This document shows positions 1 to 12,906 of a stretch of 64,000 nt of DNA, one piece after another (position 1 is the stretch's first letter; every line of letters begins with the position of its first letter). The translations under genes and the position numbers were made by a program. The notes below the pieces were generated by a model. It was not told the origin of the DNA, searched no databases, and was given only the letters and a program-made list of their open reading frames with translations. Source of the stretch: Ancylostoma caninum (Eukaryota; Nematoda; Chromadorea; Rhabditida; Ancylostomatidae); contig JBAJFG010000563.1 of the NCBI GenBank assembly GCA_037903475.1, positions 1,035,183 through 1,099,182 on the forward strand, read 5' to 3'.

Positions 1-407
1 CGAAAACCCCCTGAAGCGAAACAATGAACAACAATAGGACAGGTTACGTGAGTCACTGTAACTGGTCTACTACTTATTCATTCCCATGAAGCTGGTCTAA
101 AAACTGGAAAGAGTCCAGGACAACGAGCTTGCAGCATTTCACCTGTACAACTCCCTAGGATTTTCCGTCTGATGAGGGATCTTAGGGACAAAAGTTGAAC
201 AGATTCTGCGAATAAATAACTAATTAAGTAAAATTAAATGATAGAAAATTTAATCTGTAAAGGGTAATAAACACAATGACACATGTCCTCACTGTCGTGG
301 TTAGACTTCCTATTGTTGTAATGTCTAGCCTTAGTACTGCTATGACATAACTTACCTTGAAGTGTGTAGTTTTCTTTGTATTCAGATGCTATCATGCAAT
401 CGATGTA

Positions 408-600
408 CGTACAATGGACACCTGTGGCGGTGGCCCATCCGCGGCCCATAGGACGCCGCGCGACCGCGTCGCGCGTGCTGGGCTTGGCTTCATCTGCAGC
501 CGCAGTGCCATTTCTTGGAGTTTTCTTCCCCATTTGGTTGAAAGTTCTTTAAAAAGGTAGGAAAGCTGTTAGATATAGCATAACTAGCAGAAAACATCGG
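408..600 (+). repeat. GC-rich dispersed repeat, copy 1
   Basis: ACAATGGACACC and the GTGGCCCATCCGCGGCC block through GATATAGCATAAC align in order with 20327-20522. The termini resemble CAGTGGACGTC. Confidence 0.5.
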
Positions 601-859
601 TTACGGCGAGAGCGGCGCATATTGTTTCGTTGCCTTTCTCATGGACCAGTCTGACGCTCCTTTTTGCTCATCACACTCTCTGCGCCATTTTTCCACGCTC
701 AGGGTCTGCACTCTCCTGAGATTTTGTTCCCTCATATGTCCAAGACTGTTATTTGATTGATCTGCTCATCCGAGGTGCTGTATTCTATACTTGTCTACTA
801 TTGAAGCTACAATAAACAAGCGAGTAATCCTTGCTCATTCAATGAAAAGGGACAAACCC

Positions 860-1690
860 TTGGATAACTGGTAAGGTAGAGAAATTAAAGTTCTCGAAAC
901 AGATAAAGAGGGTGAAACGTCAGGAAAATGTAGCAAAGAACTTCATAGAAATGTATAAGCTTCGAGCCATAGTTTACGGAAATGTTCTCAAATTCACCCA
1001 TGAAAAGGTGGAATAGTCCAGAAAAGGTCCTAAACGGGGTTGGGCCGAGACACCAATGCTAGAGAGACGTTTTCCGAGATCCCTAGAGCCGGAGACATAA
1101 AAGAGTGAAAACTCCTGGACCAGATCCCGCATCCGTCAATCAAGTCAAGAGCTGCATATTCTTCGTGGCACCTCATTTTCGATGCAAACATAAGAGGTTT
1201 GCCTAGTTCGGGATTCCTTGAAAGAAGTTTCTCGGGCTGGCGCAGGCCCTCAGGCATAGTTCCTCTTCTCCAAAGCTAAGGCACGTGAGAGACGCCCAAG
1301 GAAGTGAAGGTTGGTTGGTGCAGGAGCGACAGAAATCGGTGAAGATCCATGCGCCATATGACTATACATAGAGGTTGCGATAAGTTGAAGTTTCAAGGAA
1401 AAAATTATGTGAGAGAAACTGAACTTCTACATACCCTCACCACTCTCATGAAACCGCGTAAAGAATGGCCTCTGCACAGCCCAAATTCAAACCCAATGGA
1501 TTTTACCCAGTGGACGATGTTGAAGTGGGAAGCTATCTATATCCGCCGTAAGAATTCGTATTCTCTGATAGAACCCCGAAAAATTCTGGAACGAAATGAC
1601 GGAAGACTACCTGCGACACGCATGTGCAGCATTGTTGAGAAGACATTGAGAGCCAGAATTTCTGCCGATGGGAGCTTTTTTGAAGTCTAG
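860..1690 (+). pseudogene. Decayed Tc1/mariner-superfamily transposase relic
   Basis: An open stretch at 1349-1690 contains EWPLHSPNSNPMDFTQW, a degraded form of the WPPxSPDLNPMDFSVW block that holds the last catalytic acidic region of Tc1-like transposases. It ends ADGSFFEV, like the common terminal GGHFE motif. The 5' part (from about 860) reads in broken frames only and is assigned loosely. No inverted repeats were found. Confidence 0.6.
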
Positions 1691-1821
1691 TGAGTTTACA
1701 AGATGTTTTGAGCCGTCAATAAAATTTTGTGAAAATTCGTCTTTTTCCAATTGGTGTCCTAGTTAGAGCATCAAAAGTGCACGAGTAATTTCGGTCACTC
1801 CGTGAACTGTACTTTAGCGCT

Positions 1822-1959
1822 AGGATTCATGAAAGCATGACCAAGCAAAACCAGGCCAGCTAACCATCTTTCGCGTCCTGCGTCTCTTGACATTACGTAG
1901 TCTATGCGATAACCAATCAGGCTAACCATTGATGGTTTCGTTTGTCGTTTTGTGAATCC
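1822..1959. mobile_element. Inverted-repeat element of about 140 bp, copy 1
   Basis: GGATTCATGAAAGCATGACC at the left pairs imperfectly with the reverse complement of the right end (GTTTTGTGAATCC). The internal AGGCCAGCTAACC and TGCGTCTCTTGAC blocks match the copy at 48176. Confidence 0.5.
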
Positions 1960-3289
1960 CATCTCATAAGGGGAAACTGTACTACTCTCATCTCTAAAAG
2001 GTGAAAAAGTGGTCCATTAGCCAGATTGGATTGTAATAAGTGCGAGAAAATTCTGGGAATACGGTCCGGAAAAAAGGTACTTTTAAAAGGTACTTTTACT
2101 GGCAATGATAAACTTCGAACGGTTCCATTCTCTGAAGGTAATTCTGGTCGTCAGGATTTAACCGATACTCAGAAGAGTCCTGCTGTCCGGGTTCGCAGGT
2201 CGTGGTAATGGGATACTTTTGCTTTTCTCGGTTTACATTTTCTATATGTCAATATCTGTACTTTTTTTGTTCCTTTTGCAATTGTTTCTTTTCTGTGGAA
2301 GAAGAATGCCGAGAACCACCACCACCAAGCTACTTCTAGGGTTCTTTGAAGCTTTTCCGACTCCTCTTTGAAATGGAAGATTCCTGCAAACATCGGTGCA
2401 ATTACTATGCAAAACAGCAATCAGAAGATGTTCCCAAAAACAGAATTAAAATGCGCGAAAAGTCGTAATGAATCATTCATGCGTCTCTACCATAGAACAT
2501 TTCGCCTGAAAAGCAAGGGCTATCGAACTTCGACGGAAGTGCACGTACTAGAACTTGTTCATAACTGAAATGAGTTTCTTTGAGAATGCCAGATGGGCAC
2601 TTGAAATTTAGAGATGCACTATGACGACATCTTTCATTGTAGAGGACACGTAGTTCCGGGTGGAAATATTTGTTTACCCTGCTTGAAGTTGTTGGTGAAA
2701 ATTTTGGAGAAGGGCCGTAAAAAGTCCGGGGGGGGGAAGGACCCCAGCTACTGGACCGATTGACTTGTCCTTTTATGACTCTGCTGCGTCCGAGCTTTTG
2801 TTTCCCCCATGTATTTAGCGCTCTACACTGTACTTCACGTCAGATATAACACCTTGGAACGATATCGATTCAGATACATATCGATTTTTGTTGCTTTCTG
2901 CTGCAGCGATGACGCCGGCACCGCGACGCAGGATGTCACCACTCCAGCTGGAGTCTGGCGACATTTAATAGACATTACGAGCTCAATTCACATAATGTCC
3001 CAAACAGTTTCAGACATATGGATAATAAAGTGATTGCAGAGGAAATGGAAATTATCAGGCATTGGATTGATTTAATTCAATTCAATTTATTATATGGATA
3101 TATGTACCATGCGAATCATTCAACGTAAAACATGTATAAAGCATCCGCGAAAACTCGGATGCCAGAGAAAAACAAGCCAAACAGTAGCCAGAAGTTCACA
3201 GATTTTCAACGCACGTACGTATGGAGCACAAAATGGCATGCATGCAGCTCAGTTCTCGGTTGGCTCTTCCGAATTGTCCACACATAGCT

Positions 3290-3797
3290 TTGAAAACTTC
3301 GCTTTTCATAATGCACTAGCAGGTTGGTCCACATGAAGTGTGACGGGAGATAGAAAATTCATTCTTTTGAAAGATGCGCTTACTCCTTGAATCAAAGAAA
3401 ACGGCAAGGACATCGACTGGATCTTGCAAAAATATTGGGCACCAGCCCACGCAGCGAGGAAAACACTAGAATGCTGTGAGACCAATCTTCCGGATTTCTG
3501 GACTAAGGAGCTTGGCCGTCAAGCTCGCCCGATCTCAATCCTTTGAGTTTTGCTGTCTAGTCGATCTTGGAGCAAAAAGCTTGCTCTTTTAAATTTAAAA
3601 GAGAAAAGAGCTCAGTAGATCCAGTGACTTGCATTTAAAAGAGCTCTTTTAAATGCAAGTCACTGGATCTACTGAGAAGAGCTCTGGTGAAGGCAAAGGA
3701 CGAAATAAATGAGTGAGCGCATTTTCAAGAATTTTCAGAAGATATTAGATGCTCGCATTGAAGCTCAAGAGCGTCACTTTGAATATGATGTGCGAGA
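3290..3797 (+). pseudogene. Decayed Tc1/mariner-superfamily transposase relic interrupted by a palindrome
   Basis: Frames 3340-3500 read KDIDWILQKYWAPAHAAR and ETNLPDFWTKEL, which correspond to the catalytic QQDxAPAHxAK and NxPDFxxKE blocks. After 3654 a further frame reads SLDLLRRALVKAKDEI, and ARIEAQERHFE is near 3750-3783, the usual transposase end. Frameshifts, stops and an inverted duplication at 3584-3676 destroy the gene. Nearby 3094-3336 may be its N-terminal part. Confidence 0.6.
3611..3676. repeat. Perfect 66-bp palindrome
   Basis: The two 33-base arms (left starts CTCAGTAGATCCAGTGAC, right starts CTCTTTTAAATGCAAGTC) are exact reverse complements with no spacer. A second perfect 20-bp palindrome lies just upstream at 3584-3603. 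The right arm fits the transposase frame, so the left arm is the inverted extra copy. Confidence 0.95.
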
Positions 3798-4920
3798 TGC
3801 TATGTAGAATTTCTTTCTTTACTTAAAGAAAGTAAATATTCCTTATTTAAATGAATTGGTGCAAAGTTGTGGACGGTTTTTACGTCACCTTTCAAGTGGA
3901 CCACCCTGTATAAGCACCTACGAAACAAGCATTCATGCCCATTGTGGCGCAATGTAGGGGAGAGACGACTTGTAGTGAATTTTGCGTCCAGAAAATACTT
4001 CTGAACTCCATAGAAAAACAAAAAACCTCTATGGATCTCCTCAAAGGATCCAGAACATTCTATAGAAGAATATGTGGCATTCGTATACGAGTATTTTCTT
4101 GTGAAAAGACAGAAACTGGTGTGGTCTAGAAAGAAGTGATAAAAAAAGACTTGTAGTGTGTCACCTAACACAAGCTCCAAGCCGTAATCAACTTCGTTTC
4201 CCAGTAACCCTGGCTAGGTGATGGAGCAGGACCAGTTTAGCGCAATCCAGATCCAGGGCAATCTCACATCTGCTAAACGAACTCAGAGATAGTAATGGTG
4301 CCGCACAGGTTCCACGAGGGCGGCTTGTAATTTTGATTCATTAAAATCCGAAGAAGTTTAGAATCTGCGATTGTAAAATTTCACTGAAATTGTTGTACAG
4401 TGGAGCTAGCCAATACTTAAGGTTTGGTGCAGACACTAGAACATCTACGGGAATCCCCGAAGACATGAACGATATGTTCTTGCATGCATTGGAGTTATAT
4501 CTATAGTTTAAAAAATGATACGGTTGGTCTCAGGATATCACTGATCCTTCAGAGAATTCCGTCCGAATATTCCCGATAAATTTCAAAGAATATGGCAATT
4601 TTCTTCAATTTTTCCCCTGCAACCATGGCAGTTTCATCGTGTTTCGATAGCCACTCTAATGAACGCATCCTGATTAGACCCATTTTAACTTTTATACTCA
4701 GTTTAACTAAAACTAACGCAGCACAGTTGTCTGAGAAACAGTTTGTATGACTTTTTACTTCACAAATTTTCATTACATTCACCCCCATTCTGTATACTTG
4801 GGACCGAATAAAAACCAAATAATTTCGTGACTTTAATTAACAAGTTAGGGAACAATTTGAACATCCATATGTTCAAGAATGAGAAAGCCCTGAAGCTCAC
4901 CTTCTCTTTTTTACAGCATA

Positions 4921-5044
4921 TATTGGTATCCAGTGTTAGGACATTCGAGTTTTTCATTCATTCGAAGCATTCGATATTCGAAGGCTAAAATATTCGATTT
5001 CGAATAAATGGAGAAATCGAATGTTCCAACACTGGAAACCAATA
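4921..5044. repeat. Inverted-repeat hairpin element of 124 bp
   Basis: Arms 4921-4948 (TATTGGTATCCAGTGTTAGG) and 5017-5044 match at 25 of 28 positions. The loop contains TTCGATATTCGAA-type sequence that recurs at 30138-30175. Confidence 0.65.
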
Positions 5045-8000
5045 CAGTGCTACACGAAAAGAAAGAAGAGTCGTAGTCTTCAAGGTAGCCACTACAAGTA
5101 CCAGTGCACTGTCCAATCCCGCCAGAACAACGTGTGCGCAGGAATTCCTGGATAATTGTCTAAGAGAACATGTGTACCAGAGGTTTTTAGTCGCAACGTC
5201 TTTCATTTTATTCCCGTTTGAGTATATAATAAGATTTTTGGAGTTTGTCTCCCGAATCGAGGAACTGTCATGCTTGAACCCAACTCTTCTCTCAAAGGTA
5301 TTACCAAGATAACGGCAAGTCTAGAACTGGTTAACATCATCCTAAGCTCGCTGTCCTTTTCATTTTGAAAGGAACTTTCGTGAAAATCTCACTCTGTTTG
5401 ATCCAAAAGTCGTTGGTTATAATCAGCGTTGGTTACTTAGGTATTTCTGTTGAAACAAGGGGGAATTCGTCCAGAAAATTTCCACGTGACTGAATGTTGA
5501 ATAGCTGAAGTTGAATTGCTATCCATCTCTGGTGGGTGCGTGCATGTACTTGCGGATTTTCTCCACCATAACTAGCACCATTTTTCCATGGGAAAAGCTC
5601 TGTTATTAGAAATTCTCTTGATGTATGAGAATAGCGGTCAATTTATGCTATCAGAAAAAATCAGCGACGCGAAAACAGGTTGGAAAACAGAAGCGAACAG
5701 AAACTTCAGCCGAAACGCATGTGGAAAACTATCAAGTAACGCCAGCTAAACGAGTATTAGCCACCGTGGGGGAGAACCTGCTCGCCAGCCCGCAGCCGCA
5801 TGTCCTCGCCGTTTCCCTCGTTCTTCGCAAACCTCAATGACGTTTGTCTGTCATGCCTAGCGGTTTCCCCGAATAACTTGTCAGGGAATTGGCTGTAGGG
5901 GTTCCATGGTTTTGCATGTGGGGCGTATAAAAAGTATGTGGTAGTACCTAGTAGCTTAGTAGTGGCACATATTTGTCAATACGTATAAAAATCGTCTGTG
6001 GAGAAATTCTGGAATTTTCTGAACAACGACAAAAGCTCGTGGAAAGCAATAAGAACGCTAGTGACATAGAGTTCATGATCATGGGGAGATAGGTGGGAGA
6101 ACAATCCTGCTCATGCACTACTAGACGCTAATCTTCTTCAAGCAGCATTTACGCTTCATATTAGAGTTGGTAGTAAAAACGTGAGAAGATGAAGGAGGAA
6201 GGAAAAAAAGGGTAACAGGATAGTGAAAACAAAGAAATGAATTGAAGAGAATACTATATTCCTAGCAAGAAATTTGATCAAACGCTTATAAAATATCTCG
6301 AAATCCTTAATTTCCATTTTTTTGCTTTGCAAACCCCAAAATAGTTCTAAGATGAACGCAACATGGTCTAATTTTGCTGTGTTGATAGTGCTGACATACG
6401 GAAAAATGACATTCTGAGCTACTAGCCTGAGCTGTGTTAAAGTCAGGTGGAGTCAAAATAAAGAAGACTCTTCTGAAGATGCAGATCGACGACGTTTAAT
6501 GGCTTTGTCACAATTGCACTCGGAATTGACGACGAGACTCTCCTTAAATAGCTCCCGAATCATGCAAAAACCATGCTAAAAGCCTGCAATCGTCAAGCGC
6601 TCTTCTTTCGATGCGAATTTGCACGCAACATCAATTTCTGCTTCGTGGAACAGCGCTGGAGCGAAACTGACGTGAAACTTTTGAAAAGACCTGTATTAGA
6701 GGTGAAGAAAGGACATTTTGTTTAATTCCAAACAAGTAATAGGAGAGCGAAGGTAGAAAATCAAAGGAATGCGGAGCAAGGCGTTTTTAGGTGGAGCAAG
6801 ACGTTTTTAGGTGTTCCACTGGAAGAGCGCTTGGGTGAACACTGCGAAAACAGTGACCGTTGGGCTATCCATGCTTGAAATCCAGAACTAACAGTGAGTT
6901 AATGTATAAATGTACATATGAAAATAACCGGAAAATTCTGGTAGTTTGAGGGTTTTTCCGACTTTTTATTTTTTTAAACAACTGTATGATGCCTTTGCGA
7001 TTGTTTGAATGAAGCGTTTAGGTAACAGAAGTATGTATGGGCGACCAAGAGGAGACCCAAAAAATTTCCTAAAATCGTTTTGCCCTAGTTATGAAAGGGA
7101 TAAAGTCCGCTAGTATGCAAACTAACAATGACTGGCCATACAAGGACCTCTTCAAAGAATCCTGAATGTCTTGGTTTAATCTCGGACTGAAGTGGTGATG
7201 CTCCAGACAAACTAGGCGAACAAGATTCTTGACTTTGAATAGCCCTTACAGCTAGAAAGCCCGGTGAGATACATATTCTGTACATAATAGAACTTCTTAG
7301 CTACTGGTACGGCACTGAATACAAGACCGCACCTAAATGTTGCCCTAAAATTCGTCGAAAATATGCAGGACCTTTGGGAGTAGAGCGATTTAGATTTGAA
7401 GTGAGGTAGAATTAATCGAAGGCTACTGAGTACTCGATTCTAAATATGCATTTAAATGCGAATCGAGTTGAGTATAACATAACAATTTAACAACATGATG
7501 TAAGAATAAATGAATGATAATAAATAAATAAAATAAATATAATGTGTGAACTTGTTTATGTCCTTTGATATGTATGTTAATTTATTCATTATTCAAACAC
7601 TCAGGGTGCACCAAAAAAAAAACGGAACACTGAAACTTAGATGGAATAACTTCATCCGCATTTACTCTTGTAATACAAAGAAGATTTGTCCCAAACCGTG
7701 ACTATTGTACTTATCCACACGTGGCTTAGCCCCGCGTCTACAAATAAATGGATAAATAAATGATGATTTCTTTAAAAAAGTGCCGCAGAGCATGCCACTG
7801 ACGTAGTGTTGTCCAGGAACGTTAAGCTTCAAAACTACTTTCATACATTAAGTTATCCCAAAAAAAGGCCATTTTCGAACTGCATTTACCAAGGTACATG
7901 ACTCAGCTCAAATTCAAGATATGCACATGTTTCTTTGAAACAAAAGCTCTTATGATCACCATTTTCAGTAGGTTCAGGGCAGCATCCGTTGTAGAATGGA

Positions 8001-9508
8001 GAAAAGTTATTCATGTAGTTCGCAAAGTGTAACAGCTCAATTTTCAGTACACTTTGATTAACATGAATATTTTTGGGCTTGAAGCAATTTTGCTGTATGT
8101 CCAAGGCGATAATCTCCTAGGAAAAAATCTGGCAAACACTACATTTCAGAAATATGAAAGGTTTTAACCAGAGACAATTTTCTTAGGTGGATTAGCTTAT
8201 CCTTCCAGAAGGGGTGCAGTTCTCACCCATGTATGTAAGTAGAAATTTGAAATGAGGAGCGCGAGATCTTTCAGTTAATCGGTCCAAAATTTTACTTGAT
8301 TAACTTTCAAGATCTGGAGATCTAGTCTTAGGCTCAAGCAATAATTACGAGCAGTAATCCGCTTGAGAAGATGATTATAACTCAGATTAGTGATTATAAT
8401 TCAGATGATTATAATTCAGATTAGCCATTTCGTTTAGGAGAGAACCAGCAGATCCCACAAATTCCACCACCCGCAAATTCTCTATTAAAACCCTTTTGCG
8501 AGAAAAAATGTACTACTACTACCTAACTCACAGCGTCAAACGTGAAGAAGGCTCGGATTTTTGCAGGCAGTTTTACTTTTTAATTTTTGATAGGGATGTC
8601 AGCAGATTAATTTTTGGGTTGAACCTTGCTTCAGCTTTCAAATTGGGGTTTTTTAGGCTTGGCACGAAAGGTGATGCACGCTGAAGTGCATTTTACTACA
8701 GTCCCGCAGGTATAATGTGGATATTTTCGCAGAACCTGTGGCATTTTCTGCATAAATCTGTTCGGAGCAAGAAATTCTCAGGAGATTACAGGAAATAAAT
8801 GAATAAGTGAGTAAATAAATAAACAGACAATTGGTAGAATAAATAGCTCGTGCAACATATTTTCAGAGGTAAGCTGTCAATAGTTCAAACAAGTAAGAGG
8901 ACAACTACATGCAACCAGAAACCAGAAAGCAGCATTGACTGGTGCGCCTACTATTCACAGAATTCCGCCGACACATCACTTGTCTGCGTCTAGTTTTTCT
9001 ACCTCACAAAGCAGATGATCTTTCACTTTTTCTGAATGAGTACCAGTGTCGACGTGAATTTGCCGAACATGGAGACGAATAGAGAATATGAAATGTTAGA
9101 TGCTGGGAATGAGAAAAGTAAAAGACTGGATCTACTTAATGGAATGCGAATTATGCAGCAAAAGTAGTAGTAAAAGCTAAAACAACAGGGGGGGGGGGGG
9201 GAGGAGCAGGGGAGGAAAAAGATTACATGAGATTGGCTCCTCAACTACTCAGCAGTGGATACGAGAATTGAGGATGCAGACAGCAAGAAAGGGGCGTGGC
9301 CCACCTCCTTGTCCACTTAGGCAGGATGCCTTGTCGTTATTGGCTGCGCACGTGAAAGAAAGAGAGAAGGCGCGAAAGTGCAGTACAAGTTGGAGAGTGC
9401 AGACGACAATAGGAAAAGCATGAGAGCTGTGGATTGGATGGAGCAAATGAAACGCAAACCACATCATCCAGGCCCAATGACGATAGCAAGATATCGAGAT
9501 TTATTGCT
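5045..9508. other. No gene seen
   Basis: AT-rich sequence with short random frames only. A 20-bp direct duplication (GGAGCAAG-CGTTTTTAGGT) is at 6774-6812 and simple AAATAA repeats are at 7500-7545. The interval 3798-4920 is similarly empty. Confidence 0.5.
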
Positions 9509-10344
9509 TAACTAGCTGCAGTACCCGGCTTCGCTCGGGTGTTTTACTACCTTGGCTACATCACACTGCTCAATTATTATCACCGATAAATTCATCAAAA
9601 TCTCCATAATTTTGGTGATCAGCATGGTAACGAAGCTCAGGTGACCCTTTCCCATCGGCTTGTGGGCGAAAAGTTAGCAAAGCTATTTCGGTGACATTGA
9701 ATCGATGTATTCGTACAAATTAGTTGTCATATTCATACTCAGCGTATCGAGGAACCCCAGGAGAGATGTCTTCACCGCTTCATTGGACGGAAGAGCCAAA
9801 AATCAATAAAATCAATAAATCGATATTTCGTGCAAAATGGTTGTCATACGCGTGCTCAGCGTATGGAGAAACCCCAGTAGAAATGTCCTTGTCCGTCCCC
9901 GAGCGAAAATGGGAAAAAATCGATAAAATCAATAAATCAATATTTCGTGCAAAGCGGTTGTCATATTCATATTCAGCGTATGGAGAAACCCCAGTAGAAA
10001 TGTCCTTGTCCGTCCCCGAGCGAAAATGGGAAAAAATCGATAAAATCAATAAATCAATATTTCGTGCAAAATGGATGTCATATTCGTATTCAGCGTATTG
10101 AGGAACCCCAGAAGACATGTCCCCACCAACCCTTGGGCAAAAATAACGAAAAATCAATAAAATCGATATAATCGATAAACCAATCGATAATCCCAGGTGC
10201 AAAGTAGCCTATAACCTCCGCCGGCCTCCAAAGAACCTATATGCAAAATTTGGTCCCAATCGGTTCACCCTCCGCAATTTCTATTAATTACATACATACA
10301 CACACACACACATACAAACTTTGACTTTTATATATACAGATAAA
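9509..10344 (+). mobile_element. Hairpin-ended dispersed repeat with 117-bp tandem units, copy A
   Basis: The segment starts CTAGCTGCAGTACCCGGCTT and CGCTCGGGTG, which can fold into a short stem with a TTCG loop. It contains about four tandem units of 117 bp (the TATTTCGTGCAAA block at 9824, 9941 and 10058). It ends in a CA-repeat and CTTTTATATATACAGATA. The unit length is a multiple of three, so both strands show long but meaningless open frames. Confidence 0.7.
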
Positions 10345-10454
10345 TAAAAAATAAGCAAATATATAAATAAATAAACAAATACAATAACTATATTCAGTTT
10401 GAAACGTGTAACACGTTACGCTGAAGGAAAATTAGCACGGTTTGATCGGCCATA

Positions 10455-10690
10455 GGACAATTTGCACTAGCTGCGTGCGTCAGTCACGCGTCAGACGCAC
10501 ACACTTATTTGCGAAGGATTTTTCATGAAGAGCGGTCAACGCGGAAAGCACATCCTCAATAAAGAGAACGTGCGGCAGCCGTGGAGCCGTAAACACGTGC
10601 GTCTGAGCTGCGACTGCGATGCGACTGGGCCATATTCTTCATCACATAGACGCATGCGCGTCAGTCGTACGCATCCAGTATAAATTGCTT
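10455..10690 (+). mobile_element. GC-rich MITE of about 240 bp, copy A
   Basis: The segment begins CTAGCTGCGTGCGTCAGTC and ends CGTACGCATCCAGTATAAAT, imperfect inverted repeats. It aligns over its whole length with the reverse complement of 55724-55960. Confidence 0.65.
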
Positions 10691-12510
10691 TATTCCAAGC
10701 ACAAGGGTAACCTTAATTCTAAAGCTGACCTTACCTTGCAGAGATAATTCTGTGTGTATTTGAAATAAAATATACAAAGAAGACAAAGTAAATAATGTTC
10801 TGATTCTGTAGGAATTTCATCATGGAGGTAAGATTTGTAGCACATTGATATGATTCGTTTGATTGTCTTCTTTCGTAATTTACATAGATACTGGCGTATA
10901 TTGTAAAAATTTGGGTGGATTTTCACGAATTGGATGAATTCGTTGACTTCATTTTCAGGTAGTTTTTGTTTTTTGTGAACTCTAATATGACTACGTACAC
11001 GGTTTTTTGTAATATGTAAGCAAAAATAAGGATGGTTGTTTTTATATGTGAGTGGATTTATGATGCTGGATATGCTGCCATAGTCTCAAATGTTTCATTG
11101 TGCCTTAACTGGCTCATGAATAAACAAGTGAAAAAAAAGAAAGGTCAATCAATTACCTCAAAACGGGAGATGTTTACAAGCATAAAAGTTCGGAAAAAAA
11201 TCTAGAAAAGCACCGAGACGACATGAAACACTGCACATACTATCAAGGAAAATCTTAGCAAAGTGAGGAATAACCACGACGATGTAGTTCCAGGTAGACC
11301 ACAGAACAGAACAAACAGTTCGTCCACACTCAAGCAGCTGAAAGTGTGAGTGTGAAGGAGTAGAAACACCTTACCTAGATCTAGTGAGTAGATCGAGACG
11401 CTCTCATTCAATCCTCCCCCTCGTGGATGAGGACTGAGACCGGTTCCCCGGCATAAACACATCCACGATCAGTGCGCCTCAGCGATGACGTGTGCGGAGG
11501 TGAACACGAGAAGATCCAGGTGGAACGAGAGCGGTTGCAGCTGATCAGATCTGGAACAGGTAGAGATTTATCTATTAAACATAGGAATTGTTAAACATCA
11601 CCCGAAGAAAGTGGCTGAACTGGATCAGTGACAGGATCTGCTTTTAACCCAGGCCTACGTCATCGGGTCAGCGAGAAAAACCAGCAGTGGAATTCTTGGA
11701 AAAACGCCAAGCCAACCACACATAGCAGCCATACCTCTTCATTCTTCTCTCAGGGGATTCTGTTCTTCTCTTACTGATTGAGCTAAATTATGAGCTAGTG
11801 AGTGCCGCTTCGCTTCAGTCGAACGTTTTGCTGCCAGGTTTCTTTAGGATTCCTTTAGGTGGCAGGGAACAGAAATGGAAAAATTGAAAAGTACGACTGT
11901 GACGAAGAAATTGGAGAAAACATCGTGGTTCTACCAAAAATTAAAATGGATTCACATTCTGAAGGCTTCTAAGGCGTTCTATACAAATTTCAGTTGTTCA
12001 AAATGACTTTCAAGAATGGTAAAAGGCCGAACACCTCATTTTTTTTATAATATTCAACTACCCACGTTTAACTGTTAACACCCAATTAAAGACATTCGTT
12101 TATTTATTTCATTTACATGAAAAGCAAGGTGTCGAAGTCGAAGTAAACGAAAATTATACTTAAGGAGGTCAAGGATCAGTTTTTGAAAGATGTATGAAAC
12201 ATTACGTAACATGTGAGGTTCTTGAGAAGATCTTCAAAATCAGATAATTGATGAAATAATAATAAACATTGACCAAGAACCTGTAATAAGTGCTGAGTGA
12301 TGTAAACTGGGTAAAATGGTAGTTCCTCATCTACATATTTCCAAGAAAATTGACTTTTGAAATTTCGATTAGTTTTTTTTAAAGAACACTTCTTTCCCCT
12401 CACCTTTCTTCCACCTTGCATCAGTGTGGTCCAGAAATTGATTCTCTCCAGCTCGTTCTACCAACGAGAACAGCAAAGAGGCCGCTCTTTAGAAATACCT
12501 TAGGAAGGCA
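10691..12510. other. No gene seen
   Basis: Intergenic sequence between two copies of the GC-rich MITE, upstream of the ET/Ly6-like gene. No exon with credible flanks was found. Confidence 0.45.
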
Positions 12511-12774
12511 GTTTATACTATAAAGTTATGTACACGCGTTCGACGTACGCACGCATCTGTTTGCGGGGAATTCTCCGGGAAGATCGATCAACACGGCATT
12601 CCCACCCTGAATACGAATTCCGCTCAGTCGTCACAAAGAGTTCCGTGTCCACAATAGCGTGCGTCTCAGCTGCGTCTGCGCTGCGTAAAGGCTGCGACAG
12701 TGCCTATATCTCTTCATGCATGTAGTAGGCGCATGTGCGTAGAATGTGTGCATCTACATAGTATTAATTGTCCT
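12511..12774 (+). mobile_element. GC-rich MITE of about 240 bp, diverged copy
   Basis: It shares the order of blocks with 10455-10690: AGTTTATACT, then a GCG/CGT-rich start, a GATCAACACGGCAT block, GTGCGTCTCAGCTGCG, and a GCGCATGTGCG end. The copy is clearly more diverged. Confidence 0.45.
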
Positions 12775-12906
12775 TTAAATCGCCCTGAGACGGGTATAAT
12801 GCCGTTATCAGAGATCCCTCCCCTAGCATAAGCGGCATGTGTCATTGCGTAAATAGTACTAGTGCAAAATAACAGCATGATTCACAGAGACATTTCGCTG
12901 GCTGAG

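Noticed and set aside
9724..10202. Long overlapping open frames on both strands
   Set aside because: They result from a 117-bp tandem repeat whose length is a multiple of three. The encoded peptides only repeat the DNA unit.
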